NCBI GenBank assembly: GCA_014138725.1
Contig: JACJID010000005.1
Coordinates: 744,001 to 808,000, forward strand
Direction of reading: 5' to 3'
From: Kutzneria viridogrisea
Lineage (GTDB): Bacteria; Actinomycetota; Actinomycetes; Mycobacteriales; Pseudonocardiaceae
Length of the DNA stretch: 64,000 nt
Shown here in pieces: positions 9,344 through 18,136 of this stretch; the first letter of the stretch is position 1, and every line of letters starts with the position of its first letter. The notes below the pieces were generated by a model, which saw nothing but the letters and a program-made list of their open reading frames with translations, was not told where the DNA came from and made no database searches. The position numbers were made by a program, and so were the translations under genes.

Positions 9344-9817
9344 TCACTGGTTCTGGCAAGGGGTGAAACCGTAGGCGGTTCCCTGGCGCACCACGATGCG
9401 CTGTGACCCGATCTGGCTGCCCAGCGTGCTCGTGCCCCGTTTGATGCTCAGTGTGACGGCCACCACGTACACGGTGCCCTCCGGTGCGCTGCGCGAGCCC
9501 GCGGGGCGCCAGGCCGGGTCGGGGCGCAGGGTGGACAGCGTGGGCTGCTCCACGATCGTGACCCCGTTCAGCCCGCACAGCCGGTCGGCGAACTCCCGCA
9601 CCTGGGTCCGGCGCAGGTAGTCCTGCTCCGCGGCGACCCCGTCGGCCGCCGCCGCGTTGAGCTGGTCGAAGTAGCCGGTCACCAGCTGGCGGTCCGCGGG
9701 GCTCACCCCGATGGCCTGCGCCGTGCCCGCGATCCGCTCCGGCTGGCCCGCCAGCACGAAGCAGCCGGCCAGCACCAGCCCGGCCGCCACCACGGCACCC
9801 GCGCGCGCGTCTGGCAC
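9344..9817 (-). CDS. Membrane-anchored secreted hypothetical protein, 157 aa
   Basis: Unrecognised family. A hydrophobic N-terminal segment (residues 6-25, GAVVAAGLVLAGCFVLAG) acts as a signal anchor or possibly a lipoprotein signal (LAGC). The exported part has a central helical region and a C-terminal beta-rich region with two cysteines that could form a disulfide. It starts with GTG 4 bp after dusB ends on the same strand, so the two are co-transcribed. No function can be proposed. Confidence 0.75.
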   Translation of the reverse strand: MPDARAGAVVAAGLVLAGCFVLAGQPERIAGTAQAIGVSPADRQLVTGYFDQLNAAAADGVAAEQDYLRRTQVREFADRLCGLNGVTIVEQPTLSTLRPDPAWRPAGSRSAPEGTVYVVAVTLSIKRGTSTLGSQIGSQRIVVRQGTAYGFTPCQNQ

Positions 9818-9821
9818 CGGC

Positions 9822-10955
9822 TCAGCCGCCCGAGTGCATCATCTCGGCGCCCACCGGCACGCTGGCGTCCTCGGGGTCGTCCAGCCACCCGTCGGGCAGC
9901 ACCACCTTCGCCGCGGAACCCTGGCGGCCCCTGGGGCCCTCCGCCTCGGCGGGGAACGGCGCCGCGTGGTCCAGTTGCCCGATCAGCTCGTCCAGCTCCG
10001 CGAGGCTGGACACCATGGCGAACCCGCGCCGCAGGGTCGAGCCCACCGGGAAGCCGTGCAGGTACCAGGCCATGTGCTTGCGCAGGTCGCGCACGCCCTT
10101 GTCCTCGCCGTAGTGGGCGACCAGCAGCTCCGCGTGCCTGCGCAGCACCCCGGCCACCCCGCCCAGCGAGGGCCCCGCCGGCAGCGGCAGGCCCGCGAAG
10201 GCCGCCTGCAACTCGCCGAACAGCCACGGCCTGCCCAGGCAGCCCCTGCCGACCACCACCCCGTCGCAGCCGGTGGCCGCCACCATGTCCAGTGCGTCCT
10301 GCGCCTTGAAGATGTCGCCGTTGCCGAGCACCGGGATGGTCCGCACGGCCTCCTTCAGCCGGGCGATCGCCGACCAGTCCGCACGGCCCGAGTAGCGCTG
10401 CGCCGCGGTACGCGCGTGCAGGGCCACCGCAGAGGCGCCCTCGGCCTCCGCGATCCGGCCCGCGTCCAGGTAGGTCAGGTGCTCCTCGTCGATGCCGACC
10501 CGGAACTTCACCGTCACCGGGATGCCCGCCGGTTCCGCCGCCCGCACCGCAGCCCGCACGATCTCGCCGAACAGCCTGCGCTTGAACGGCAGGGCCGCGC
10601 CGCCGCCCTTGCGCGTCACCTTGGGCACCGGGCAGCCGAAGTTCATGTCCACGTGGTCGGCCAGGTCCTCGTCCACGATCATCTGGACGGCCTTGCCCAT
10701 GGTCAGCGGGTCCACCCCGTACAGCTGCATCGAGCGCGGCTGCTCCTCGGCGGCGAAGGTGATCATGTGCATGGTGGTCGCGTCCCGCTCCACCAGCGCC
10801 CGCGTGGTGATCATCTCGCAGACGTAGAGGCCCGCGCCGTACTCGCGGCAGAGCTGCCGGAACGCCGTGTTGGTGATGCCCGCCATCGGCGCGAGCACGA
10901 CCGGTGGATCGACCTGGTAGGGGCCGATCTTCAGGAACGGGGTTGCGGCAGCCAC
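9822..10955 (-). CDS. dusB: tRNA-dihydrouridine synthase
   Basis: A 377-residue FMN- and NADPH-dependent enzyme that reduces uridine in the D-loop of tRNA. The (beta/alpha)8 barrel begins with LAPMAGITNTAFRQLC. The catalytic cysteine lies in MNFGCPVPKV, and phosphate/FMN-binding residues appear in LGNGDI and VVVGRGCLGRPW. Length and motifs match the actinobacterial DusB group. The start is GTG at 10955. It is followed by the small secreted-protein gene, with a gap of only 4 bp. No unusual features. Confidence 0.93.
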   Translation of the reverse strand: MAAATPFLKIGPYQVDPPVVLAPMAGITNTAFRQLCREYGAGLYVCEMITTRALVERDATTMHMITFAAEEQPRSMQLYGVDPLTMGKAVQMIVDEDLADHVDMNFGCPVPKVTRKGGGAALPFKRRLFGEIVRAAVRAAEPAGIPVTVKFRVGIDEEHLTYLDAGRIAEAEGASAVALHARTAAQRYSGRADWSAIARLKEAVRTIPVLGNGDIFKAQDALDMVAATGCDGVVVGRGCLGRPWLFGELQAAFAGLPLPAGPSLGGVAGVLRRHAELLVAHYGEDKGVRDLRKHMAWYLHGFPVGSTLRRGFAMVSSLAELDELIGQLDHAAPFPAEAEGPRGRQGSAAKVVLPDGWLDDPEDASVPVGAEMMHSGG

Positions 10956-11011
10956 GCCCCTAGGCTAATCAGCGGTGACGGCACCACCAAGTGGATCGCC
11001 CGCCGGGAGGT

Positions 11012-11421
11012 TCACTTGTCCCAGACGGTGACCTCGTCCCCGGCGGCGGTGACGTCGATCCGGAACACGCGTCCCTGCGCGGTTCGACCGCGGACGTGAT
11101 TGCTCTTGAGCAGGCCGCTGATCTACGACTTGGCGTCTTCGCGAGGGTCGTGGCGCAAGCGTTCCTGTCCGGTGTCCCGCTGCTCTTCCAGACGCTCAGC
11201 TTCGCCGCGTCGTGGTAGCTCTCCAGCACCCCGCCGCTGCCGCCCGTGATGTACGTGTCGCCGGTCTGGATGGGTGGGCTCAGGTCGAGGTTGAACCGGC
11301 CGAACTCGAGGGAGCCCGTCCAGTAGACGGTCGCGGCCGGGCCAGGGCCTGACCTGTCCTCCGGCGCGGTCGACCGGCCGAGTTCGCCCCACCCCGATTT
11401 CTTCGCTGGCTCCTCGCTCAT
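11012..11421 (-). pseudogene. Frameshifted small hypothetical gene
   Basis: From the ATG at 11421 a sensible protein runs for about 95 residues (ATVYWTGSLEFGRFNLDL, then YHDAAKLSVWKSS). The frame then turns into Ser/Arg/Pro-rich shadow sequence. A second frame one base back continues sensibly as ISGLLKSNHVRGRTAQG and ends ITVWDK-like (VTVWDK, stop at 11012). The switch point is near 11110-11120. The joined product would be about 135 residues with the GRxxRI...VTVWD ending seen in some actinobacterial extracytoplasmic domains. Either a true frameshift or a one-base sequencing error; function unknown. Confidence 0.65.
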
Positions 11422-11511
11422 TGCGTCCCCCTCGGTGTCAAAGCTGGGGGAGCACTCTTGGGCTGGTCCGGTGCTACCCGCGCGCCGCGACTCGATCGCG
11501 GCCGCGTTGTC

Positions 11512-12054
11512 TCAGGCCCGGCTGAGTAGCCCTTGCGCGCTCAACCACACCGTGCGGCCCCACCGTGCGTCGGCCAGCGGGTTGTGCGGCTCGGTGTTCG
11601 GCGGCAGGTCGATGCCGGTGGCGTCGGCCAGCGCGTGCAGGTCGCGGCAGGCGGGCGGCCAGTCTGCGGGCACGGCGCCGAGCAGACCGCGCAACAACTG
11701 GTAGTCCCAGTCAGCGAAGCGCTCGTGCAGCCGCGCGGCGCCAGCCGAACCGGCCATCGCCGCGATGTTGGCCACCGAGGGGAACCACGCCCAGAACTTC
11801 GGCGCCGGCCCCACGAACTCGATCACCGCCTGGGCCAGCCGCGCACGCGACAACCGCAGCGGGGCGTTCGCCAGCTTGGGCAACACGTGCTCACACACGA
11901 AAGCGCTGGCCTGGTCCAGCGAGCAGTCCTTGTTCACCGCGGAGAACTCGCGCTGCCCCGTCTCGTCGACCAGGGCCACCCACAGCAGTTCGGAGCGCGG
12001 CGCCCACGGCAGGTCTGTGAACTCGGTGTCGAGGAAGTACCGCACGCCCGGCAT
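11512..12054 (-). CDS. Rv2179c-like 3'-5' exonuclease
   Basis: A 180-residue protein of the DEDD exonuclease fold, similar to the mycobacterial Rv2179c 3'-5' exoribonuclease. The first metal-binding motif is YFLDTEFTD at the N-terminus. FWAWFPSVANIAA supplies the central region, and PHNPLADARW near the C-terminus gives the H...D of motif III, so this is a DEDDh member. The start MPGVRYFLDTEF at 12054 matches the family N-terminus; an in-frame ATG lies 36 bp upstream. Role: probable RNA or DNA end trimming. It stands alone between two unrelated genes. Confidence 0.8.
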   Translation of the reverse strand: MPGVRYFLDTEFTDLPWAPRSELLWVALVDETGQREFSAVNKDCSLDQASAFVCEHVLPKLANAPLRLSRARLAQAVIEFVGPAPKFWAWFPSVANIAAMAGSAGAARLHERFADWDYQLLRGLLGAVPADWPPACRDLHALADATGIDLPPNTEPHNPLADARWGRTVWLSAQGLLSRA

Positions 12055-12146
12055 GTGGACCAAATGGCTCTGCGGCACATGGTTGATCAAACCACAGCGG
12101 GGAGGTGGCGCCGGGGGCGGCTGTTCGGCCGCACCCGGCGGATCGC

Positions 12147-12719
12147 TCAGAAGCCGACGGTGATGCAGGCCAGCCGGGCGCCCGCGGTGCCCGCGTGGCC
12201 GGGATCGGTGTGCGTGTGCTCGGCGTGGATGACCACGGCGCCCGCGTGCCGGTCGGTGAACTGCCAGTTCACCGTCGTGCTGGAGCGCGCGTTGCCGTGC
12301 TCGTCGGTGGTGAAGTCCAGCCAGATCTCGTTCTGCGCGTTGGCGTAGGCCGGGTCGACCGAGGGCTGCACCGGGTCCGGCTTGTTCTGGTAGTGCGGGC
12401 CGGCCACGTCGCCGGTGGCGCCGCAGCTCTTCTGGTGCGCGTGCGCCCCGTACATGTGGTTGGGCAGCAGGCCGTGCACGCGCAGGATCACCGTGGTCTT
12501 CCCGTCCCAGGTGGGCAGGGAGTAGACCGTGGCGTCCGAACCCACCTGGACGAGCTTGGGGTCGTAGGTCACCGCTTCGGCACCCGCGTGGTAGTTCTCG
12601 AACTCCGCGGAGGCGTACGCCGGGTGGGCAGGGGGCCCGGGACAGGCCAGCGCGGTGCCCGCGGTTGCCAGCAGGGTGGCGGTGGTGGCAAGGAGAACAG
12701 CAATGGTTTTGCGTGCCAT
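12147..12719 (-). CDS. sodC: Exported superoxide dismutase-like protein, copper-site only
   Basis: A 190-residue secreted Cu/Zn-superoxide-dismutase family protein. The signal peptide is residues 1-25 (cleavage near ALA). Copper ligands are recognisable: His93 and His95 in GAHAHQKSC, His109 in AGPHYQ, and His165 in VVIHAEH. The disulfide cysteines 99 and 185 and the guiding Arg182 (GARLAC) are present. The zinc loop is different: after His109 there are no further histidines and no HxGD aspartate before IWLDF, so all zinc-specific ligands are missing. It may be a copper-only dismutase, like the mycobacterial SodC, or a related copper-binding protein. Confidence 0.82.
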   Translation of the reverse strand: MARKTIAVLLATTATLLATAGTALACPGPPAHPAYASAEFENYHAGAEAVTYDPKLVQVGSDATVYSLPTWDGKTTVILRVHGLLPNHMYGAHAHQKSCGATGDVAGPHYQNKPDPVQPSVDPAYANAQNEIWLDFTTDEHGNARSSTTVNWQFTDRHAGAVVIHAEHTHTDPGHAGTAGARLACITVGF

Positions 12720-12824
12720 GGGTCTTCTATAGCGTGACTCGGAGGTCACGGCCAGGGCGAAGCCTTGTCCGTTTGCCCCCAGGTGATTGCGGGTGCACGC
12801 TTTCCGTCCGTGGAGGATGGTCCA

Positions 12825-13274
12825 GTGATCGAGGAATCCGAGCAGCAGCGCCTGGCCCGCAACCTGTCTGAGCTGCTCCAGGAACTGCGGGTGGCACAGA
12901 ACGGCGTGCAGGTGCTCTTCGGCTTCCTGCTCGCGTTGACTTTCACAGAGCTGTACGCACGTGCGGACAGTTTTGTACATCTCGTGCACATGACCACGGT
13001 CCTGCTGTCCGGTGGGGCGGTGGGCTTCCTGATCGCGCCCGCAGCCTGGCACCGGCTGCTGTTCCGGCACGGCAAGCGCGAGCTGATCATCCGGCTCGCC
13101 TCGCGGTTCGCCGTCACGGGGCTCGCGCTGCTTGCCGGATCGATGACCGGCACCGTGTTGATGATCGGCTACGTGGTGTTCGGCGGCCTGGTCGGTGGCC
13201 TGCTCAGCGGCGCGGTCGGCCTGTTCTTCCTGTTGCTGTGGTTCGTCATTCCCCTGCTGGTCCGGATATCGTGA
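12825..13274 (+). CDS. DUF6328 family integral membrane protein
   Basis: A 149-residue protein with an acidic soluble N-terminus (RLARNLSELLQELRVAQNG) and four hydrophobic helices, the layout of the DUF6328 family widespread in actinobacteria. The GTG at 12825 is chosen because GGAGGA lies 8 bases upstream and the family starts near EESEQQRLARNL. Function is unknown. Its 3' end overlaps the convergent EEP-family gene by 29 bp. Confidence 0.85.
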   Translation: MIEESEQQRLARNLSELLQELRVAQNGVQVLFGFLLALTFTELYARADSFVHLVHMTTVLLSGGAVGFLIAPAAWHRLLFRHGKRELIIRLASRFAVTGLALLAGSMTGTVLMIGYVVFGGLVGGLLSGAVGLFFLLLWFVIPLLVRIS

Positions 13275-15048
13275 CGGCCACCGGCAGGTGGTCGGAGGCC
13301 GTGGTCGCCGCCACGTGCACCGCCGAGGCGCTCAGCCCCGGGCTGAGGAACACCTGGTCCAGTTGCTGCTTCGGCTCCTCCGCGGGCCAGGTCGGCAGCG
13401 GCCGTGCCGCGGCCAGGCCGTCGCGCAGCAGCGCCTCGACGGGCGCCAGCGCGGGATCGCCCGGCTCCGCGTTGAAGTCCCCCGTCAGCACGAACGATCG
13501 TGCTTTTTGTTCGGCCAGTTCGGCGGCCAGTTGGCGCACCTGATCCGCGGAGATCACGCCGTCAGCGGTCTGTAGGTGGGTCACCACCAGTGTCAGTTCC
13601 GTGCCGCCGGGCAGGCGCAGCACCCCGGACAGCACGCCGGTCGGTGGCGACACGTCCCCGCTCAGCCTGCGGAAGCTGACCTGTTCCAGCGGTTGCCTGC
13701 TCAGGATCGCCTCGCCGAACAGCTGATCGCTGGACGGGCCGAAGTAGGCGTGCATGTGCAGCCTCGTCTGCAACGCGCGCAGGCTGTCCTGTGCGCCGGT
13801 GACCAGCATGCCGCGATCGACTTCCTGCAACTGCACGACATCCGGGCGCTCCGCCTCGATCACCTCGGCGATCCGGTCCACGTCGAACCGGCCGTACGCC
13901 GAGATCCCTGAACGGATGTTGTAGGTGACCAGTCGCAGCGGCAGGTGGATCGCCTGCGCGCCAGGAGGTTCCGGCGCTGTCGCGCCAGCGATCGTCGTGC
14001 AGGACAGCGCAACTGCCGTACCCGCGACGAGTCCTGGCTTCAGCAAAGTCCACTGTGGATCTATGCCGCGTGTGCACAACGCCAGTGCCGCGGCTGCCAG
14101 CAGGGTGATGGCGGGCAGCCACACGAACGAGAACGAGTCGAAGGCGGTGTTGTAGACCGCGCACAGCAGGAACAGGGTCGTCGTACCGAGGTAAGCCGAA
14201 ACAGCACGAACGTTCGTGCTCCGTTCCCGCGCCCCGGCCGCGAGCCGCACCGCAGCGGGCAGGGCGACTGCGAGCAGCGCGATCCACAGCGGACTGACCG
14301 CCTCGGCCAGCGCGGTGCTCGCCAGCAGCGTCACGACCACGAGGGCGCGAGGTGCGGCGTTGATCACCGCCGCGACCACCCCGGCGGCCGAGCCCACGCC
14401 GACGAGTGCCGCGCCCCACCACGGTGGCGGCCAGTCCGGTGTCGCCCAGGTGCGGCCGATCGAGGTCGTGACCTGCGCCGCCAGCAGCGTGGCCGGGCCG
14501 AGCCCGAACCAGAGCGCCGCTCCGCCACCAGTGGCCGGGGCGAGCACCGTGCCGATGAGCAGGGCCGCGGCGACCGCGAGCAGCACCAGCCACGGGATCG
14601 GCCCGGGTATCCACAGCAGGTCGACCGTGCCTGTGGACAACTGGAGCGCCGTGGTCGCCGCCAGCCCCGCCGCGAACCCGATCGCCACCGAGGCCTGGTG
14701 CCAGCCCCGTCCCGCCACGCTGACCAGCCAGCCGAACACCGCCAGCGCGGCCACGCAGGACGCGTAGAGCTGGCCGTCCCCGGTGACGCCCGCCTGGAGG
14801 ACCAGCCGCGCGAGCACGGCCACGGCCGCCGTCACCGTGGGCAGCCAGCGCCGCGCCGCCAGCGGGACGAGCAGGCCCGCGGGCAGCACCCAGGCCAGGG
14901 CGAACAGCACGAAGGCCCAGTCCGGAGTGGTGCCCGCGGAGCCGAAGATGGTGGTCAGCGAGGGCAGCCAGACCCGCAGCACGTCGATGAGCAGCACGGT
15001 GCCGCCGAAGGCCGCCAGCAGGACGGGGACCCGGACGCGGTCGACCAC
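13246..15048 (-). CDS. Polytopic membrane protein with C-terminal endonuclease/exonuclease/phosphatase domain
   Basis: A protein of about 600 residues. The first 370 or so form roughly ten membrane helices. From about residue 370 an extracytoplasmic endonuclease/exonuclease/phosphatase (EEP) domain follows, with LVTYNIRSG, VVQLQEVDR (metal-binding Glu), VVTHLQT, LTGDFNAEPGD and the terminal SDHLPV motif all intact. Such fusions are probably surface phosphodiesterases or nucleases. The GTG at 15048 is preferred for its GGAGGT site; a longer start at 15129 exists. Two copies of the iterated palindrome described in the findings lie in the coding region, at 13487 and 14203. Confidence 0.82.
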   Translation of the reverse strand: MVDRVRVPVLLAAFGGTVLLIDVLRVWLPSLTTIFGSAGTTPDWAFVLFALAWVLPAGLLVPLAARRWLPTVTAAVAVLARLVLQAGVTGDGQLYASCVAALAVFGWLVSVAGRGWHQASVAIGFAAGLAATTALQLSTGTVDLLWIPGPIPWLVLLAVAAALLIGTVLAPATGGGAALWFGLGPATLLAAQVTTSIGRTWATPDWPPPWWGAALVGVGSAAGVVAAVINAAPRALVVVTLLASTALAEAVSPLWIALLAVALPAAVRLAAGARERSTNVRAVSAYLGTTTLFLLCAVYNTAFDSFSFVWLPAITLLAAAALALCTRGIDPQWTLLKPGLVAGTAVALSCTTIAGATAPEPPGAQAIHLPLRLVTYNIRSGISAYGRFDVDRIAEVIEAERPDVVQLQEVDRGMLVTGAQDSLRALQTRLHMHAYFGPSSDQLFGEAILSRQPLEQVSFRRLSGDVSPPTGVLSGVLRLPGGTELTLVVTHLQTADGVISADQVRQLAAELAEQKARSFVLTGDFNAEPGDPALAPVEALLRDGLAAARPLPTWPAEEPKQQLDQVFLSPGLSASAVHVAATTASDHLPVAVTISGPAGE

Positions 15049-15131
15049 GGCCCACCTCCGATCACGTCGACACCGACGAACCGGAAGTGAAAGTAGTTCA
15101 TGTTTGGTGGCTGCGCCAGCACCACCCACTC

Positions 15132-15246
15132 ATGAACGTCCCCCGCCACTCCCTGGGGGGCGTCCCCAAGCCCAGTCTACCGCCCGCGCGCCCTGGTCGA
15201 TCTTGCTAGAGATCCACATGTGGACAACTCGCTGCCTGTGGACAAC
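15132..15246. repeat. 115-bp intergenic repeat element, copy 1
   Basis: Aligned without gaps to 50709-50823 at 99 of 115 positions. It holds a hairpin (CGTCCCCC / GGGGGGCG at 15137-15162, one G-T pair), a GATCT...AGATC element, a perfect 12-nt palindrome TCCACATGTGGA (15213-15224), and two TTGTCCACA DnaA-box-like motifs on the minus strand (15219-15227 and 15237-15245). It lies between lysA and the EEP gene. Confidence 0.88.
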
Positions 15247-15251
15247 TGGCA

Positions 15252-16589
15252 TCAGCCCAGGTCACGGGCTAGCAGGTCCTCCTCCGTCTCACGGCGGACC
15301 AGCAGCCGGGCAACTCCGTCGCAGACCGACACCACGGGCGGGCGGCCGACCATGTTGTAGTTCGAGGCGAGCGAGTGGTGGTACGCCCCGGTGCACGGCA
15401 CCGCGAGCAGGTCACCGGCGTGCACGTCCTCGGGTAGCGGCACATCCTGCGCCAGCACGTCCCCGGCCTCGCAGTGCCTGCCGACCACGGTCACCGCCCG
15501 CATGCCCTTGGCGGCCCGCCTGCCGACCAGCCGCACGGCGTACCTGGCGCTGTACAGGGAGGGCCGGGGGTTGTCGCTCATGCCGCCGTCCACGGCGACG
15601 AACGTGCGTGACGGCCCGCGCTTCACGGTGACCACCCGGTACAGCGTGACCCCGGCGGGCGCGACCACCGACCGGCCGGGCTCGATGGTCAGCCGCGGCA
15701 CCGGGATCCGGTGCGCCGCGCACTCGTAGTTGACCGCACACCGGATCCGCTGGGCGAACCCGGCGAGGTCGAAGTCCGGGTCACCGGGCAGGTAGGGCAC
15801 GGCATGACCGCCGCCGAGGTCGAGCTGCGGCAGCACCAGCCCGTGCTCGGCGTGCAGCCGCGCCATCAGGCCGACCATGCGCCGCGCGGCCTCCTCGAAG
15901 CTGGTCACCCGCGAGACCTGCGAGCCGATGTGGCAGTGCAGGCCGACCAGCTTCAGGCTCGGCTGCGCGAGCACCCGGCGTACTGCCTCCTCGGCGGCAC
16001 CACTGGCCAGCGAGAACCCGAACTTCTGGTCCTCCACACCGGTCGCGATCGCCTTGTGCGTGTGACCGTCCACACCGGGCGTCACGCGCACGAGCACCTG
16101 CTGCGGGTACCTCGCGAGCGCGCCGAGCTGCTCGATCTCGTCCAGCGAGTCCAGCACCACCCGGCCGACCCCGTACCCGATGGCGGCCTTCAGGTCCTCC
16201 GGGGTCTTCGCGTTGCCGTGCAACAGGATCCGCTCCGCGGGGAAGCCGATCGAACGCGCGACGGCGAGTTCGCCCGCCGAGCAGACGTCCAGCGACAGGC
16301 CCTCCTCGGCGATCCAGCGCAGCACGCCGCGGCAGGTCATCGACTTGCCCGCGTACGCGATCTCCACCTCGTGCAGCGCCCTGCGGTACTCCTGGCAGCG
16401 CCGCCGCACCTCGGCCTCGTCGAGCAGGTAGGCGGGCGTGCCGAACCGGGCCGCCAGCTGGGACAGCGGCAGTCCGCCGAACATCAGGTCACCGTCGTGG
16501 CCGTGCCGCACGCTGCGCGGCCAGATCCCCGCCTCCAGCTTGCCGCGCAACGAATCACCCAGGGTAGGTAGTAGTTCGGCCAGAGTCAC
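15252..16589 (-). CDS. lysA: Diaminopimelate decarboxylase
   Basis: A 445-residue PLP enzyme converting meso-diaminopimelate to lysine. The PLP lysine is in YAGKSM near residue 80; the glycine-rich phosphate loop is LDLGGGHAVPY, and the substrate and PLP region shows EPGRSVVAPAG. The active-site cysteine and tyrosine motifs are GRHCEAGDVL and GAYHHSLASNYN. The GTG start has GGGAGGAC upstream. The usual partners (argS, hom, thrC) are not adjacent, so it may be a second lysA; several actinomycetes have two. A related decarboxylase specificity cannot be excluded. Confidence 0.87.
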   Translation of the reverse strand: MTLAELLPTLGDSLRGKLEAGIWPRSVRHGHDGDLMFGGLPLSQLAARFGTPAYLLDEAEVRRRCQEYRRALHEVEIAYAGKSMTCRGVLRWIAEEGLSLDVCSAGELAVARSIGFPAERILLHGNAKTPEDLKAAIGYGVGRVVLDSLDEIEQLGALARYPQQVLVRVTPGVDGHTHKAIATGVEDQKFGFSLASGAAEEAVRRVLAQPSLKLVGLHCHIGSQVSRVTSFEEAARRMVGLMARLHAEHGLVLPQLDLGGGHAVPYLPGDPDFDLAGFAQRIRCAVNYECAAHRIPVPRLTIEPGRSVVAPAGVTLYRVVTVKRGPSRTFVAVDGGMSDNPRPSLYSARYAVRLVGRRAAKGMRAVTVVGRHCEAGDVLAQDVPLPEDVHAGDLLAVPCTGAYHHSLASNYNMVGRPPVVSVCDGVARLLVRRETEEDLLARDLG

Positions 16590-16745
16590 CGTGTCCTCCC
16601 GGTGTAGGGCGGCGCGCCTTGCGCCGTACCGGTCCAGGACACCCCCGGTGCGCCGGGCGTGCGTCCCCTGTGGACGTCTTCATGACGCCTGTGACATCCA
16701 TGTTTCCGCGATGCTGACGCCCGAGTGGCGGGCACCACACGCGGT

Positions 16746-18026
16746 TCAGTGCGGGAACTGCTCGTTGGCGTAGGCCAGCATGTACGGCAGGGCGGCCCGC
16801 GCCGTGCGCCAGGTGTGGTTCAGGTTCGGCTCGAAGCGCATGAACACCTGCTGGCCGCGTTGTTCCAGCGCGCGCTTGATCCGGCGCGCGGTTGTCATGT
16901 CCGTCTGCGCGTTCTCACCGGCACTGAGCATGACGGCCACCGGCGCGGTGAACCGCATCGTCGGGATGTAGTCGCGAGGGGTGTTCGCGCGCAGCAGGTC
17001 CGGGTGCCCGCTCAGCAGCGCGGTCGCGTCCCCCGGCGTGTCGTACGGCAGGCTCACCAGTAGGGTCCCGTACCGGTCCAGGTTGCGCAGCCCCGAGTTC
17101 AGCGCGCAGAACCCGCCGCCGGACATGCCGCCGAGCGCCCGGTGCGCGCGATCCGGGATGGTCCGGAACCGCGAGTCGATCGCCGCCGTCACGGTCCGGG
17201 TCAGGTACGTCTCCAACTGCGGACCGCGCGGCACGTTCAGGCACTCCCAGTCCGCTGTGGCCACCCCGGCCTGCATGTCGGGGGCGACGACGATCATCGG
17301 CTGCACCAGGCCGCCGCGGACCAGTTCCTGCATGGTCGCCAGCGCGTCCCCCGAGGTGAACCAGTCGTCGGAGCTCCCGGCCGGGTAGCCGTGCACCAGG
17401 TACACCACCGGGTACCGCTTGGTGCGGTTCTCCGGGGCGTCGTAGCCGCGCGGCAGCATCACGTTCGTCATGCCCGTGGGCACACCGTTGCCCGGATCCG
17501 GCAACGCGATCTTGCGCACCTGCACGTCCTGCACCGGACCGGGCGCGGGCGCCCCGTGCTGCGCGGCGGGGCCGGGCGCGGGCGCGGTGGCCTCCGGGCC
17601 GGTCATGGACGCCAGCGCCGCGCCGAACTGGGCGGCCCACCCCGAGCCGCGCTGCATCAGCACGGCCAGGTCGTACGGGGTGCGCACGTAGCCGACGTAG
17701 CTGTTGAGCCAGGTCATGCCGCTCAGGCCGAGCATGGTCGCGACGACCACCAGCTTGGTGGCCAGCGACTGCTCGCGCGCACGGGGGCGGAACAGCAGGT
17801 AGCCGACGACCAGCGTGATCAGCAGTAGCGAACGCCAGATCCACGGCGACTCCAGCGCCCCGCGCACCACGGCGTGCTGCACCACCTCGTCCGGCAGTGT
17901 CGGCCCGGAGTCCGCCAGCATCGTCGCCACCAGAACGACACTGCCCCAGCAGCGGCCAGCTCGCCATGAGGATGGCTCGATCCCCGAGGTACTGGTGATT
18001 GAACTCACCTCATAGCGGGGTGACAA
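16746..18026 (-). CDS. Membrane-anchored Ag85-type esterase
   Basis: A protein of about 400 residues with two or three N-terminal membrane helices, an Ala/Pro linker (about 140-165) and an extracytoplasmic alpha/beta-hydrolase domain of the esterase D / antigen 85 class. The nucleophile elbow is GGMSGGGF, with VYLVHGYPAG supplying the oxyanion region and NLNHTW the catalytic His. The start is uncertain: in this frame the first 25 residues look atypical, whereas an ATG at 17967 in another frame gives MASWPLLG directly before the natural-looking SVVLVATML, suggesting a one-base shift near 17940. Substrate unknown; cell-envelope esters are plausible. Confidence 0.75.
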   Translation of the reverse strand: MSPRYEVSSITSTSGIEPSSWRAGRCWGSVVLVATMLADSGPTLPDEVVQHAVVRGALESPWIWRSLLLITLVVGYLLFRPRAREQSLATKLVVVATMLGLSGMTWLNSYVGYVRTPYDLAVLMQRGSGWAAQFGAALASMTGPEATAPAPGPAAQHGAPAPGPVQDVQVRKIALPDPGNGVPTGMTNVMLPRGYDAPENRTKRYPVVYLVHGYPAGSSDDWFTSGDALATMQELVRGGLVQPMIVVAPDMQAGVATADWECLNVPRGPQLETYLTRTVTAAIDSRFRTIPDRAHRALGGMSGGGFCALNSGLRNLDRYGTLLVSLPYDTPGDATALLSGHPDLLRANTPRDYIPTMRFTAPVAVMLSAGENAQTDMTTARRIKRALEQRGQQVFMRFEPNLNHTWRTARAALPYMLAYANEQFPH

Positions 18027-18136
18027 ACGCCGCTGGAGAAAACTGTGCGGTTCGCTGACAAAACCGGTCGCAGGCGCGCTGAGCTTGCCACGGCCGAGTG
18101 GGCACCGATGAACTCCGGCGGCGGGGACCGAGCCCG

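Noticed and set aside
14632-15246. Origin of replication
   Set aside because: Three DnaA-box-like 9-mers cluster here, but there is no dnaA, dnaN or AT-rich unwinding element, and the same pair occurs 35 kb away in a repeat.
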